64,000 nucleotides of DNA from Rhynchopus sp. YZ270_cl-10 (taxonomy: Eukaryota > Euglenozoa > Diplonemea > Diplonemida > Diplonemidae), in contig OZ037918.1 in NCBI GenBank assembly GCA_964035575.1, forward strand, positions 248,001-312,000. The letters run 5' to 3'. Of the stretch, positions 31,685 through 42,028 are shown piece by piece. The translations under genes were made by a program, and so were the position numbers. Position 1 is the first letter of the stretch; every line of letters starts with the position of its first letter. The notes beneath the pieces are model-generated. The model was given only the letters and a program-made list of their open reading frames with translations, was not told where the DNA came from and searched no databases.

Positions 31685-34139
31685 GGGGGTTTGAAAATGT
31701 TTTTTTGTATGTTTTGAAGGTGCTTTGTGCTCTGTTTAATTTTGCTTGATAGTTTTGTAGACGTGGGGTTGGAGAGGAAGGGCGCGTTACTTTATATGAG
31801 ATTACGATTTGTGCCTGAGGGCAAGGGGGTGAAGATGAGCGTACGGCGCCTTCGAAAGGGATGGGGTGCAGTGAGGATTTAATACTGCAAAGGTTTGTAC
31901 AGTTTAATACATCTGTTTTAAACACCCTGCACTAAGCCGTGCCGACACTGGGGGTGGTGGGGTGAGGAAAGAAGCCTGCTTGAGTAATAAGTAAAGCGCG
32001 AAGAAGTAGGTTTTTGAGGCGGTGATTACGAAGGCAAGGATGTATGAAAAGTGTCGCCTTTCAAATCAAATGGTCGGCTTTCACCAAAAAGGGGGTAAAG
32101 GAGTCCGGTTTTATACTTTTTTTTGTTAATGCTGTATTTTTTTTGCCCCATTCCCTCACATTCTCTTTTTTATCACTTTGTTTACAAACAAAAAACAAAA
32201 AAAACAAAACAAAAAAGTGCATTTACTCCAGCTGAAGGAATGCTAATCTGTTAACTGGCACGTTCAAGGTAATGCCCTACTTATCCCCCCTTTTTCCTTC
32301 TAAATTATTTTGTAGATAAAAAAGTGGGGGAAAAAAAAAATTCAGTACGCAGACACGCCAGACAGTTGAAACAAAGAAAAAAAAACACAATACTGGGTCG
32401 ATGGTGTGTCTCCGCACTGCTTTAAAAATTCTTCACTGCACCCTAACTTTTCCGATTCCTTTTGCTTTTTTTTTGCTTTTTTTTAGCTGTACAAGATTTA
32501 TATCCCACCCCTCCGGAAAAGAAAAAAAACTTCGCTTTTTTTTGCTTTTTCGTATTTTAGAAGGGCTGAACCCTCACATATTTTCAAACAAACAAAAAAA
32601 GATACAAAAGACGAATGTGCCTCTCGTGTCAACCGCACATACACATCTAAGGATTATTTCATATACATTCTTTTCTAAAAGAAAAGAAGGCACAAAGAAA
32701 AAGAAAAGTTTATAAGATGATCCTAAGCCTCTCTGTGCTTAGTCACCTTTAAAGAAAGAAATCTTTCATAAGGTAGACCCCAAGCCTCTCCGTGCTTGGG
32801 TCACCTAGCTACACCGGATAACAAAACGTTGGGGGAAGACTGAAGGGGGGGTGCTTGTTGTGTGGTGACACGTGGAGAGTCACCCTCCCTCTCGTCTTTT
32901 TTATTGTCGCAAGAGGGGGGGGATAAAAAAAAATAGCTGTTGTATTGGTATGGAAAATAAGCCGTTGTTTACACGTACCTTTTTTTGTTGTGAGCGAGGA
33001 AAAAAGAGCTTCACCGTTGTGGATAAGGGAAAAAAAGAAGAAAAAAAAAGGGGGAAAAAGGTTTGTAAGATGACCCTTTGGCCTCTCTGTGCATAGTCAC
33101 GATACTCAATGAATTAATGTTTAAAATATCATCAATCCAGTGAAGGAACAATCGCCATCAGATCACCCCAAATAACATAAAGCAAAACAAAAAAAAGTTT
33201 ACAATGATGAATTGAAGCTCGATGCTTACGTCACCTCAAAAAAGAAGAAGAAGAGAAATAGAAATTTTGTGAAGAGAAAAAATATAAAAAAAAAGGAAAA
33301 AGTTTGTAAGGTGATACCAAGTCGCTCTGCGCTTTTGTCACCTTAGAAAAAAAAAGACTAGTTTTAAAATTTTTTGTGTTTTTTTTTGCAACTCTCAGCA
33401 TACCCACTACCTCACCCCCCCTTTTTTTTTGTGTTTTTTTGTGTTTTTTTATTTTTTTTTGTAATTTTTTTTTGTTGTTTTTTTTGTTTTTTGTAGCTTT
33501 TTTTTTGCGCCCATTTTTTTTTAGCTTTATTTACAATTTAGCGCGTGTTTGGTCTCCCGCCCTGGAATAATATACCTTCGCTCTTTTTTTTCTTCCTGTT
33601 TTTTTTTGAAAACTTTCCGATAGCATCGTGATCCACCCACTTTCACTTCACTTTCTCTATAAGTATTTCAACACATGCATTCAATCAATTGATAGCATAG
33701 GTATAGGGATTGCTTTCTCTATAAGAAAAAAACCTTTAGTAAGAAAACCCATCCGAACATACATTTCCCCCCCATCCTGCTGAACTTTTTTGTTTGTTTT
33801 TTTTTTTTTTTTTTGTCTGGAAAAAAGAGTAAAAAAAACCCCTGCCCATCGCTTTTACCACCTTTTTTTTAAATATTGTATCAGCAACAGAGACTCACCT
33901 TACTCTCTGTCAATTCTCCACAATGTTTTTGTCGGCCCTAAAACAGGCTATGTGAAAAGGATGTTTACAGAAAATTCCTTTATATTTCTTGTCTCTCTCT
34001 TTTTTTTCACTTTTTTTTTGTTGTTGTGTCAACAATAGCTGAAGTACCCACCTAGGTGGGTCTGTGCACAATGTTGACCTTGGTTTTTTTTGTTTTTTGT
34101 TTTTGTCATGCTTTTTTAAACTAAAAACTGAAACGACGC
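31685..34139. other. Spacer rich in family B hairpins
   Basis: No gene seen. It holds family C (32613-32651), family G (32658-32690), a run of five family B copies between 32708 and 33343, and a family E-like copy at about 34018-34075. Long T runs fill 33370-33620. Confidence 0.5.
32708..33343 (+). repeat. Cluster of five family B hairpin repeats
   Basis: Copies at 32708-32749, 32767-32806, about 33057-33099, 33197-33234 and 33302-33343, all in one orientation. The first has CTAAGC/GCTTAG arms; the second has CCAAGC/GCTTGG arms, a paired change that keeps the stem. The last keeps a perfect outer stem AAGGTGA/TCACCTT although its inner stem is weak. The third and fourth are more eroded. All share the lead GTTT(A/G)(T/C)AA. 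Confidence 0.8.
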
Positions 34140-36149
34140 TCATTTCCCCTGCACTCTCACGGCCCATGCGAAGAAAGCGTTGAAGGTAATCTGTAAAAAA
34201 AAGAGAGAAAAAAAATTTTACAACAGAGTTTTGCTTAGACCCCATACCTCCTCCTCCTCTGTGAAGGCGTCCTCGATGTCGCTCATCTCGACTCCCCACT
34301 TGGCGAGGAGCGGGATCGCGGTTTCGAACTGGTCGGGCTCGACACGTGCCGATCTGTCAGCGATGTCATCCTCGCTGTACAGCGCCTTGACAAGGCGGTA
34401 GCGGTCCAACGCCACAAGGAAGTTGCGGAAGTCCATAAGCTCGATCGCGGTGCGTCCCAGCGCCTGCATGGCGAGGGGTGTGCCCTCCTGCACAAGCGTT
34501 GCGTCCAGCCCGGTCACTCCCGCGAGGTGTGCCAGCAGCACATCCTCCGCCACATCGTCGGTGTCATCAACCACAAGCTTCGCGAACGCATGCTCACGCA
34601 CGGCAGCACCCTCGTCGCTGTCCTCCAGCAGCATGCTCAGTGTCTCGGCATCTCCCTCCTCCGCGTTTCTCGTGATCACCGGGGGTGGGGAGACTGTGAC
34701 GGGCGCGGCAGCGGGGAGGTCGTACCCTGGGGTCTGCTCGACCTCTTCGGGGTCTTCCTCTGCAGCAAGACGTTCGGACATGACAGGCTCGACAACCTCC
34801 TCCTCCTGCGGGTGCTCCTCCTCCTCAGCCTCGTCCTCGTGTGCGTTGTGCACCTCGGGTTCGTGCTGTTCAGGCTCGTCCTCAACAGGTGCCGGTGGTG
34901 TTGGCAAGGGCGCGCTCTTCTTCTTCGGCTTCTTTGCCTTCGGCACAGGCTCTGGACGGTCCTCCTCCTCTTCACTCTCGAACGCCTCTGGGGGGGCGAA
35001 TCTACCCCAGTACTTCTGCATCGCTTTGTTCTGTGAGGGGGGGGTGTGAGGGGATGAAGGGGTATGGGGTTGACAGAGAGAAGTGATATGGAGGCACGAA
35101 GGTGTAGTGGTGGCTGTATTGTGAAAATTTCCCCATAATACACACCGTTAACGTCATAATGTTGGAATGGTGGGGCATTTAAGCGTTTTCAACATTATTG
35201 CGTTAACGGTAGTGCGGTAGTGCACATCATGTATTATGGGTGATGATGGGGTAATTGGCATACAGCGGTGGTGGAGGAGGGAGGGGGGAAGGTGGTGCCA
35301 TACCGGGTGGTCTCTGCCCTCCGGGATTTCGCGGTCGGTCTTCCATTCGTCCCAGACCGCCTTCTTCTTGTGCACTGCGAACGACGGGCGTCCCTTCACC
35401 TGGTAGTTGCGCACGTGTTTGCTCACCTTCTTCTCCCAGTGAGGCTTTGTCTTCTTCGTCGAGGTTGTGCTCTCATCGAGCTCGGATGTCCAAACGGGGA
35501 TGGTGACGGAGCGCGCTGTGGACGGCGGCACCCAAGGCGACTGCTGTGTGGCAGAGTCGTCCATGGTGGGCGAGCGGGGGTCGTTGTGTGTAGGCCGCCC
35601 AGAGGGGCGGGTGTTGGGCTGTGTGTCGAGCCAGTCTGGGTACGCTGTGCAGAGTGTGGTATTTGGTCGTCATGCTTATTTTGGTCAAAAAATAAAAAAA
35701 TTAGTAAATTTGCAAAAACAAAAGAAGTTTAAGAATAGAACCTAAGCCTCTTCTTGTCATAATCATTTTTTTTCCCCGGAGATCATTGAAGTGGATAGTG
35801 TAGTGCCAACGGAGGCACTTAAGTGAATAGTTGGTTGATTGAAAGATTTTTTCTTCATAGTATTGGGGGAGGGGAAAGAAGGGATGGCCATACGCGCTTT
35901 CTTAGAGTCCACACGGAAGCCGTTGTTGTGCTTCACCCGTTGCCACTCAGTCACCGCGCGTCGCACCTCGTGTCTCCCTGCCATTGTTGTCTCATCGCAG
36001 CCGTCCCACAGGATGGCGTACTCATTGGATCCCCAGACATAGGATGTGATCTTCCCTCCCCGGTGCCACTGCCCCTCATCAAAGACCTCCACCCGTGTCC
36101 CCCGTGGGATCACACCCGACCTTGCTGATGACGGTTCCGACACCGACAT
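34140..36149 (-). CDS. Tudor-like and EF-hand-like protein, four exons
   Basis: Exons by minus-strand reading: 36149-35894, 35644-35304, 35030-34248 and 34190-34140. Donors are GTATGG and all joins keep frame, giving about 476 residues. Residues of about 12-60 (RGTRVEVFDEGQWHRGGKI to YAILWDG) look like a Tudor/SH3-like beta barrel of the kind that binds modified or extended peptides. The middle (about 200-330) is Pro/Glu-rich and disordered. The C-terminal 120 residues are helical (AIELMDFRNFLVALDRYRLV, then PLLAKWGVEMSDIEDAF), with an EF-hand-like pattern and weak calcium ligands; the last helix ITFNAFFAWAVRVQGK comes from the small final exon. I cannot name the protein. A T run plus TAG lies 13 bases before the ATG, an excellent acceptor-like site. 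Exon 2's start is uncertain, since a nearby second acceptor also keeps the frame. Confidence 0.8.
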
Positions 36150-36383
36150 CACGACACTGTCCTAAAAAAAAAAACAACAAAAAAACTCCACGTCCGTCCA
36201 CAGAGTGAGCGGTCTCGTGTTGTGTGTACCAACTAGCAAAAAAAAAAAAAATAAACCTTGTTGGGTTGGGTGCTGTGTACCCTGTGGTGTTTTTGTGTGG
36301 GGGGGGGTGGGGTCTGAAATGGGTTTTCCGATGAGGGACACCCCCAACCATGCAGGGCTACATCCATTTTTTTGTAGTTTACA

Positions 36384-36442
36384 TGGTGTGTCTGATGACC
36401 CCCAAAATAGCACTTTATAGCACCCCCCTTTCAGCCACACCA
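36384..36442 (+). repeat. Family K hairpin (TGGTGTG..CACACCA)
   Basis: TGGTGTG pairs with CACACCA across 45 bases that include GATGACCCCCAAAATAGCAC. The second copy, 42882-42961 in a kinase intron, has longer arms TGGTGTGGC/GCCACACCA and four tandem AAAATAGCAG units inside. Confidence 0.75.
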
Positions 36443-37135
36443 TTACATCTTAAAAAGGGAGGATTCCTTTGCTTTTTTGTTTAGCTTTTCTTTGTTTGGA
36501 GTAAAGGGGGGGAGGCACGGGAAGGAAGGGGGGGGTGTATACTCTTTGAGGAGAAGGAACCGCTTTACTCAAAAGAAGAAGAAAAAGAGGGGGAAAAAGG
36601 CTTTGAAAGATGAATGTGCCTCTCGTGCAACACACACACGTCTATCACAAATAATAATCTCAATGTGGTTTGTATTCTTTCTGTTTTTCTTTCTTTTCGT
36701 TCCTTTTTTTTCGTACATAGGGCGTTCTTTCAAACGTATGAAATAACGCCCAGTGTATTTTCTTTTATTGGGGGGAAAGGGAGGTTTTTTTATTGTAGCT
36801 TTTGTGCGCACTTTTTTGACAATTGCCCACAACGAGGTGAGTTCTTAGTTAGTCAAAATGTCACCCGAAAAAAGGGGGTTTTATGTTTGTGTGTTTTTAT
36901 TGTTGTGTCTTTTCTTTGCTCATCTGCTGTTGTGGCTCCTTTTTCGCTACCTTTTTTTTTTTTTTGCTTTTTTTTTCGTTTCTTTTTTGTCGCACCCACA
37001 TCGACATTCCCAAGACGGTTTTCGTTTGCTAAAAACCCCCCTATATTTCCCCAATATTAGGCAATTCAGAATTGTATTACAGATAGATCTGCAGATAGCC
37101 ACCCCACATCTCCCATTGCTTTTTCTTTTTGTAGT

Positions 37136-37218
37136 TATGTCGACAATCACTTCGCTCCGAAAAAACGGAACAAAGTTCTGTACTCAAAGTTGGCCGAAAG
37201 CCTTTGTACTGCAGAAGG
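37136..37218 (+). repeat. Family E repeat copy
   Basis: Starts TATGTCGACAATCAC and ends CGAAAGCCTTTGTACTGCAG. Its middle pairs as TCCG..CGGA. It keeps the common TCTGTACTCAA(T/A)GT(C/T)GGCC block. Confidence 0.75.
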
Positions 37219-37426
37219 TATAGATGTAGGTTGTCCTCAGCCGTAAAAAGCAACTTTTATTTCTTCTTTTTTTTTTTGTCGTTGTGGTCGTTGTGTCAAC
37301 AATCACCTATAGAACCCACCTTACCGGGGTAATTAGGGACTGCGTTCCGTCTGCTGTGACTTAAAGACCCCTTTCCCAACCTTTCGAACATATCACGTAC
37401 TTATGGACCCCCCAAAAAAAAGTTGA

Positions 37427-37544
37427 GTTGACTCGAAATACAAAGCCCTCTCGTGGTGTACCTTTGGTACAAATGACCGGCTGTACCGTGGGGTGGATAT
37501 TCAATCATGCAGTCATTACATCTATTTTTCGGGGTTTACATCTG
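37427..37544 (+). repeat. Family A interspersed repeat, full copy
   Basis: The mini-hairpin is GTACCTTTGGTAC. The second arm pair is TGGATATTCA, self-pairing with one G-T pair. It ends GGGGTTTACATCTGAAA. Confidence 0.85.
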
Positions 37545-38046
37545 AAAAAAGTGAAGTTGATAAGATGATGTGTGCAAAAACGTCTCATGATACGCAGGGC
37601 ACTTACACTCCGTGGGGTCATCGCTCCAGCAAAGAAAAGTTGAAATATTATTTCATATACTTTCTTTTCTAAACGAAAAGAAGGTAAAGAGGGTGCGAAA
37701 AACGTACCCTTGCTTTTTTTAAAAGTCGAAAGATGAATATACCTATACAACATCCACCTGATTTTTTTTTCCTGAATTTTTTTTGGTAGAGTTTAGTGGA
37801 GTTTTTTCTGGTGTTTTAAATATCACCAAAACTCCACCAAATTTTCAGGCAAAATTAGATGGCACATCTTTAAAAAAAAAAAGAAAAGAAAACTGATACC
37901 AAAACACGGACATCTGTGGAGAAAAACTCAGGTTCGATGTTATTCGAGAAAGTGTCTTCACAGACACTCATCGCATTCCCTTCAGATTGCAGGGTTGAGC
38001 GTACATAGGGAAGAAAACCATTCTGACAAAAAAGAGGGGAAAAAAG

Positions 38047-39827
38047 CAGGGCTTCCCACAGGGGGGACCAGGGGGGACCACTGGTCCCCCTGGGGGAAAA
38101 AAAAAAAAATAAGGGGGGACCAGGGGGGACCAGCCTGCCGTTGAGTGTTCCGAAGCTGCCTATTAGGAATTTTCCACATTTTTTAAATTTTTTCCTACCC
38201 TCCCGTCCCCGCGCATCCAAATACAGGCAACTAACAGGGGGAAAGGATGGCACCAAAAAAGTCCTCTGGACCAAGACAGCTTTCCATAATGGAATTTGCA
38301 AAGCGACCGGCGGAGTCCCAAGTTATCTGCTCAGGAAGAGGCAGAATATAACGGTTGCAAAGAACCACGAGTATGCCTCATGAACAAAGTGACCCCGTCA
38401 CAGCCAGAACGCGACTCAATTGGTCAAACGCCGAAGGAAAAGGAAGCATGCAACATGGCGAAAGGAAAAAAGTAGCGTACCGTGCGCCTGCGGCGCAAGA
38501 TTGCAAGCCACGCATGACATAGTTTGGCTGTAAAATAGTGCAATTTTAAGCACAATATTTTGAAATGTTGCGTACCGTGGCTTCGCCAAAAACTTTCGTT
38601 CAGCAAAATATGGAAGTAACATTTACGGGAACTGACGATAATGACCAACGACAGTGCCATTTGATCGGTGCGCAACATTTTTTTTTTTAAATGTTGCGTA
38701 CCGTGGCTTCGCCAGGAACCTTTGCCATGACTGTCGTTTCTTTTTGTAGATGTCTATACTAGGAAACGTCTGCACGCTACCGACCTGACATGATTTTTTT
38801 GCTTATCCCGCAAAGGTGGGGAACGTGAGATGATATGCAATATGCGAGTGAATGCAGCAGTTTTAACGGTTTACCGGGACATTTTCGCCGGAGGCGAAAA
38901 AATGATTTTTGACCACTTAAAGTGCGTAGAGGCGCGTAACGTAACGTAACGTAGCGTCAGCGTTAGTGCTACACACCACACACAACAAGGCCAGGGTTTC
39001 CGCCAAGGGGGACCGGGGGGGACCATGGTCCCCCCCAATATTTTTCCCAGAAAAATCCGGATTTTTACAGGGGTTTGGGGGGTACCATGGTCCCCCCTAA
39101 GAAAAATGGGTTTTGGAGGTTGTAGATGACCCCCCGTGGTCATGTGACCCCACCGTGCAGAGCATTTGACTCGCTGTGTCAAAAGGAGTGGAAGAAAAGG
39201 GGATGGCGAACTCTAAAAAAATAAAAAAGTAGCGTACCGTGCGCCTGCGGCGCTGTGTTGCTGGCTCTTTGATGTTGATATTATTGATACCATTGATACT
39301 TCCGAGCATTGCCCCTTTTAAAAGGAGGCTTCGGCAAGCGACGAGTACATACACTTTCATTACATGTTCCAACTGCAGCACTGCAATCACTGTGTGGCGC
39401 CATACAAGGAAAAAAGCAAATACCATCACCCTCCACTCTCACAAGACCCCTTACCTACCTCTACCAGACAACGCAGCTGTGAAGCTTAGCACGGCTATCT
39501 AACCTGGTGCTAAAAAGCCTGGCGCAAAAAAGTTGTGCCAAAGCTGGCAGAGCAGACTTGTCTTTGCTGTCAAGAAGGAGACTCCCACGGTTGTCACACC
39601 CTTCGCCTCTCCACTCTGTGGCCTGCAGGGAGGCGCGCGCGAAGCGCGCGACGACCGCTATTGCGGGGAGAAAAAAAATTTTGGGGGGTCTTTTTGATGG
39701 TCCCCCCCAATTTCTGAAACCCCAAATCCTGGCGGAAACCCTGAAGGCGCGAAAAAAAAATTTTTTTCACCTTTTTTTGGCTGGTCCCCCTGGGAGGCCA
39801 AACCCCCAGATCCTGCGGGAAGCCCTG
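38047..39827. mobile_element. Outer TIR element, about 1.8 kb, carrying a nested element
   Basis: Ends CAGGGCTTCCCACAGG and CCTGCGGGAAGCCCTG are inverted with one mismatch. Next to each is a GGGGGGACCAG/CTGGTCCCCC stretch that also pairs. The body holds two GTTGCGTACCGTGGCTTCGCC units (38571 and 38694) and a TACCGTGCGCCTGCGGCGC unit (38483). The CAG ends resemble hAT elements. No transposase frame is credible. The inner element at 38992-39743 lies wholly within it. Confidence 0.7.
38992..39743. mobile_element. Inner TIR element nested in the 38-40 kb element
   Basis: Ends CAGGGTTTCCGCCA and TGGCGGAAACCCTG are an exact 14-base inverted repeat. AAGGC flanks both sides as a possible 5-base duplication. 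Next to the ends are GGTCCCCCCAA-type stretches like those of the outer element, so the two are related. A second TACCGTGCGCCTGCGGCGC unit lies at about 39235. No transposase frame was seen. Confidence 0.7.
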
Positions 39828-39960
39828 AAAAGGGAGAAAAAAAAAGAGTTAGTAAAAGATGATCCTAAGCCTCAAAAAAAAGATGCTCAACCACTTTTAA
39901 AACAAAAAATGAACTGCGCAAAAGAAAGCGCCATATATCAGAAGGTGGGATAATTTTTTT

Positions 39961-40078
39961 GACTTGAAATACAAAAGCCCCTCTCGTGAACAGTGTACCT
40001 TTTGGTACAAATGACCTGGCTGTACTAGGGTGTACATCCAATTATGCAGTCCTACCATTTTCGTGGTTTACATCTGAA
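39961..40078 (+). repeat. Family A interspersed repeat, full copy
   Basis: Starts GACTTGAAATACAAAAGCCC, has GTACCTTTTGGTAC and ends CGTGGTTTACATCTGAAAG. The middle is shortened and its second arm pair is weak. A family F copy follows 10 bases later. Confidence 0.85.
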
Positions 40079-41046
40079 AGAAAAAATTGAAGTTATTGAT
40101 GCAGGCATCTCCGACTGACCCACGATGCCAGCCCTCGGATGAAAGCATAATAAAGGGAAAAGTTGTAAGACGAATGTGATTCACAGAAAAAAAGAAGAAA
40201 AAAAATGTTTATAAGATGAATCTAAGCTTCTGTGCTTTTGTTACCTTAATATTGAATATAAAAAAAAACTTGAAAAATATGTGCATCGCGTCCAACGTCC
40301 ACATCTCTTTTAAAAGAAAGGCGTGTTAACCACCACAGAGCATCCAAATTGAGTCGAGACAAGCAAGTCAATAAAGTAAAAACTCTGGTCTCTCTCAAAA
40401 AAGGACGGAAAAAAAAAAAGAGAGATAGGGAGAGGGGGCTGGCAAAAAAGCAACAGAAGTAAACGCACACTGCCCTGAAGCAAACTGCAGAAAAACACAC
40501 ACAAAAAGAAAAAAGAAAAAATTGAAAAAATGAAGTGTCAAGCTGTGCGCAAACACCAAAAAAGAAAAAGAAAAAGAAAAAAGAAAACAAAAACCTCACA
40601 TTTCCTGTATTTTTTTTGTGTTGACAAATTCCAGACCGAAACTGTATTAAAATAAAGTTGTTAGGGGAGAGAGGGTAAATGGGTAGCCACACACACAGAT
40701 GCCGCAAAGACTCCAAAAAAAAAGGGGGGGGTTTTTTTTGTGAAGATGAATCTAAGCCTCGCGCACTTTAGCCACCCCTAGAAACAATTTTGATGAAACA
40801 TGCACTCTCTTCGCACACATCAATTTTTTTGACTTGAAATACAAAAAGCCCTTCTAACAGTGTACCCCAAACCAGTTGGTGAAGAGTAGCATATAGCTAA
40901 GCACTCTTTCTCTCTGTCTTTTTCGCCAGGCAAAAAAAAAAAAAATAATATACGCAGAGAAAATGTGACAAGTTTATTTTTATTTTTATTTTTTTGCCAC
41001 CACCTACCCATTGAATAAGAGTAGGGGGGGAAGGGAGGGGTGGTTT

Positions 41047-41253
41047 CACGACGGTGAAGTAACGGGTGTTACAAGTGGAGTTACAAGTGAGTTACAAGTA
41101 ACTTTTGTTACATGTAACTCACTTGTAACCCACCAGTTACAACCTGATTTTGCCTGTAATTCATGTATCCCACTTGTAACTCACTTGTAACGGTTTTTCA
41201 CTTGTAACGTTACTAGTAACTTCACTTGTAATGTACTATACTTCACCGTCGTG
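41047..41253. mobile_element. Small foldback element, 207 bases
   Basis: Ends CACGACGGTGAAGTA and TACTTCACCGTCGTG are exact inverted repeats flanked by TTT on both sides. The body is made of GTTACAAGTGA units and their inverse TCACTTGTAAC. It is a MITE-like non-autonomous element. Confidence 0.8.
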
Positions 41254-41324
41254 TTTGAACTGAAAGGAAAGAGGCTTAAATCGAAAGCAAAAGAAAAAGA
41301 TAGACAGACAAAAAAGAATTTTTT

Positions 41325-41404
41325 TGTTGTATCGACAATCACGTTATACCTACTGGTATAACGATCTGTACTCAATGTCGGCCGAAGCCTATGTACTACA
41401 GAAG
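41325..41404 (+). repeat. Family E repeat copy with perfect variable stem
   Basis: After GTATCGACAATCAC comes GTTATACC-TACT-GGTATAAC, an 8-base-pair stem, then GATCTGTACTCAATGTCGGC and CGAAGCCTATGTACTAC. The stem sequence is unlike other copies, while its flanks are shared. Confidence 0.85.
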
Positions 41405-42028
41405 TTTTTTTTTTTGAAAGGATTGTCAACGGGCCTCTGTTTTTGCCACAAACAAAAAAAAAAGGGGGTTGACTTGAAATACAAAGCCCTCTCGTGAACA
41501 GTGTACCTCACAACAAAAAAAAAAAAAAATCAAATCTAAAAACTAAGGTTGAAAGATGAACATGCCGCGCTGTGTGACATCCACATCTTCTCTAATTAAT
41601 AGTTAGAAATGCCAATTGTGCCTACAGGAAAGGACAAAACAGACTACATATTCATGGGGAGAGAAGCTCATGAAATGGTTTTTTTTTGTTTTGTTTTGTT
41701 TTTTTTTATAAATTGGAGTAGTATAGTTGCCTCGGGTTGTGTTGCCACAGTTTGTGCAATCCCCACTTTTGAAAACTTTGTATTAGTGTAGACACCCCGA
41801 GGATGAGCTCCACCATTTTTTTAACCCATACCCCCACTCCCCATTCCCGCCCCCCTTATACACACCTTTATCCTTTCAAGATTTTGTTTTATAGTTCTTT
41901 TTGTGTTTTTTTTTTTTTCACAATCGTGCTGCAATCCTCCACTCATTTGAGAACCAATCGAATCTCCGAGGGGGAAAACCAACACCACCCAATACCCCCC
42001 CCTTTTTTTTTTTTTTTTGAAACGCCCT

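Larger units (their letters stand above)
36150..38046. other. Spacer dense in repeat-family copies
   Basis: No gene seen. It holds a family A 3' piece followed by a family K hairpin (36340-36442), family C (36606-36645), family E pieces (36810-36850, 37136-37218, 37275-37345), a full family A copy (37427-37544), family D (37551-37630) and family G (37651-37684). Confidence 0.5.
39828..42028. other. Spacer with many repeat-family copies
   Basis: No gene seen. It holds a broken family B copy (39846-39893), full family A (39961-40078), family F (40088-40148), family B (40209-40247 and 40735-40775), short family A (40831-40866 and 41470-41507), a small foldback element (41047-41253), family E (41325-41404), family C (41556-41596) and a family H-like copy (41713-41815). 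Confidence 0.5.

Noticed and set aside
39507-39953. Plus-strand 148-codon frame
   Set aside because: Crosses the right ends of both nested TIR elements and continues into A runs; no family resemblance.
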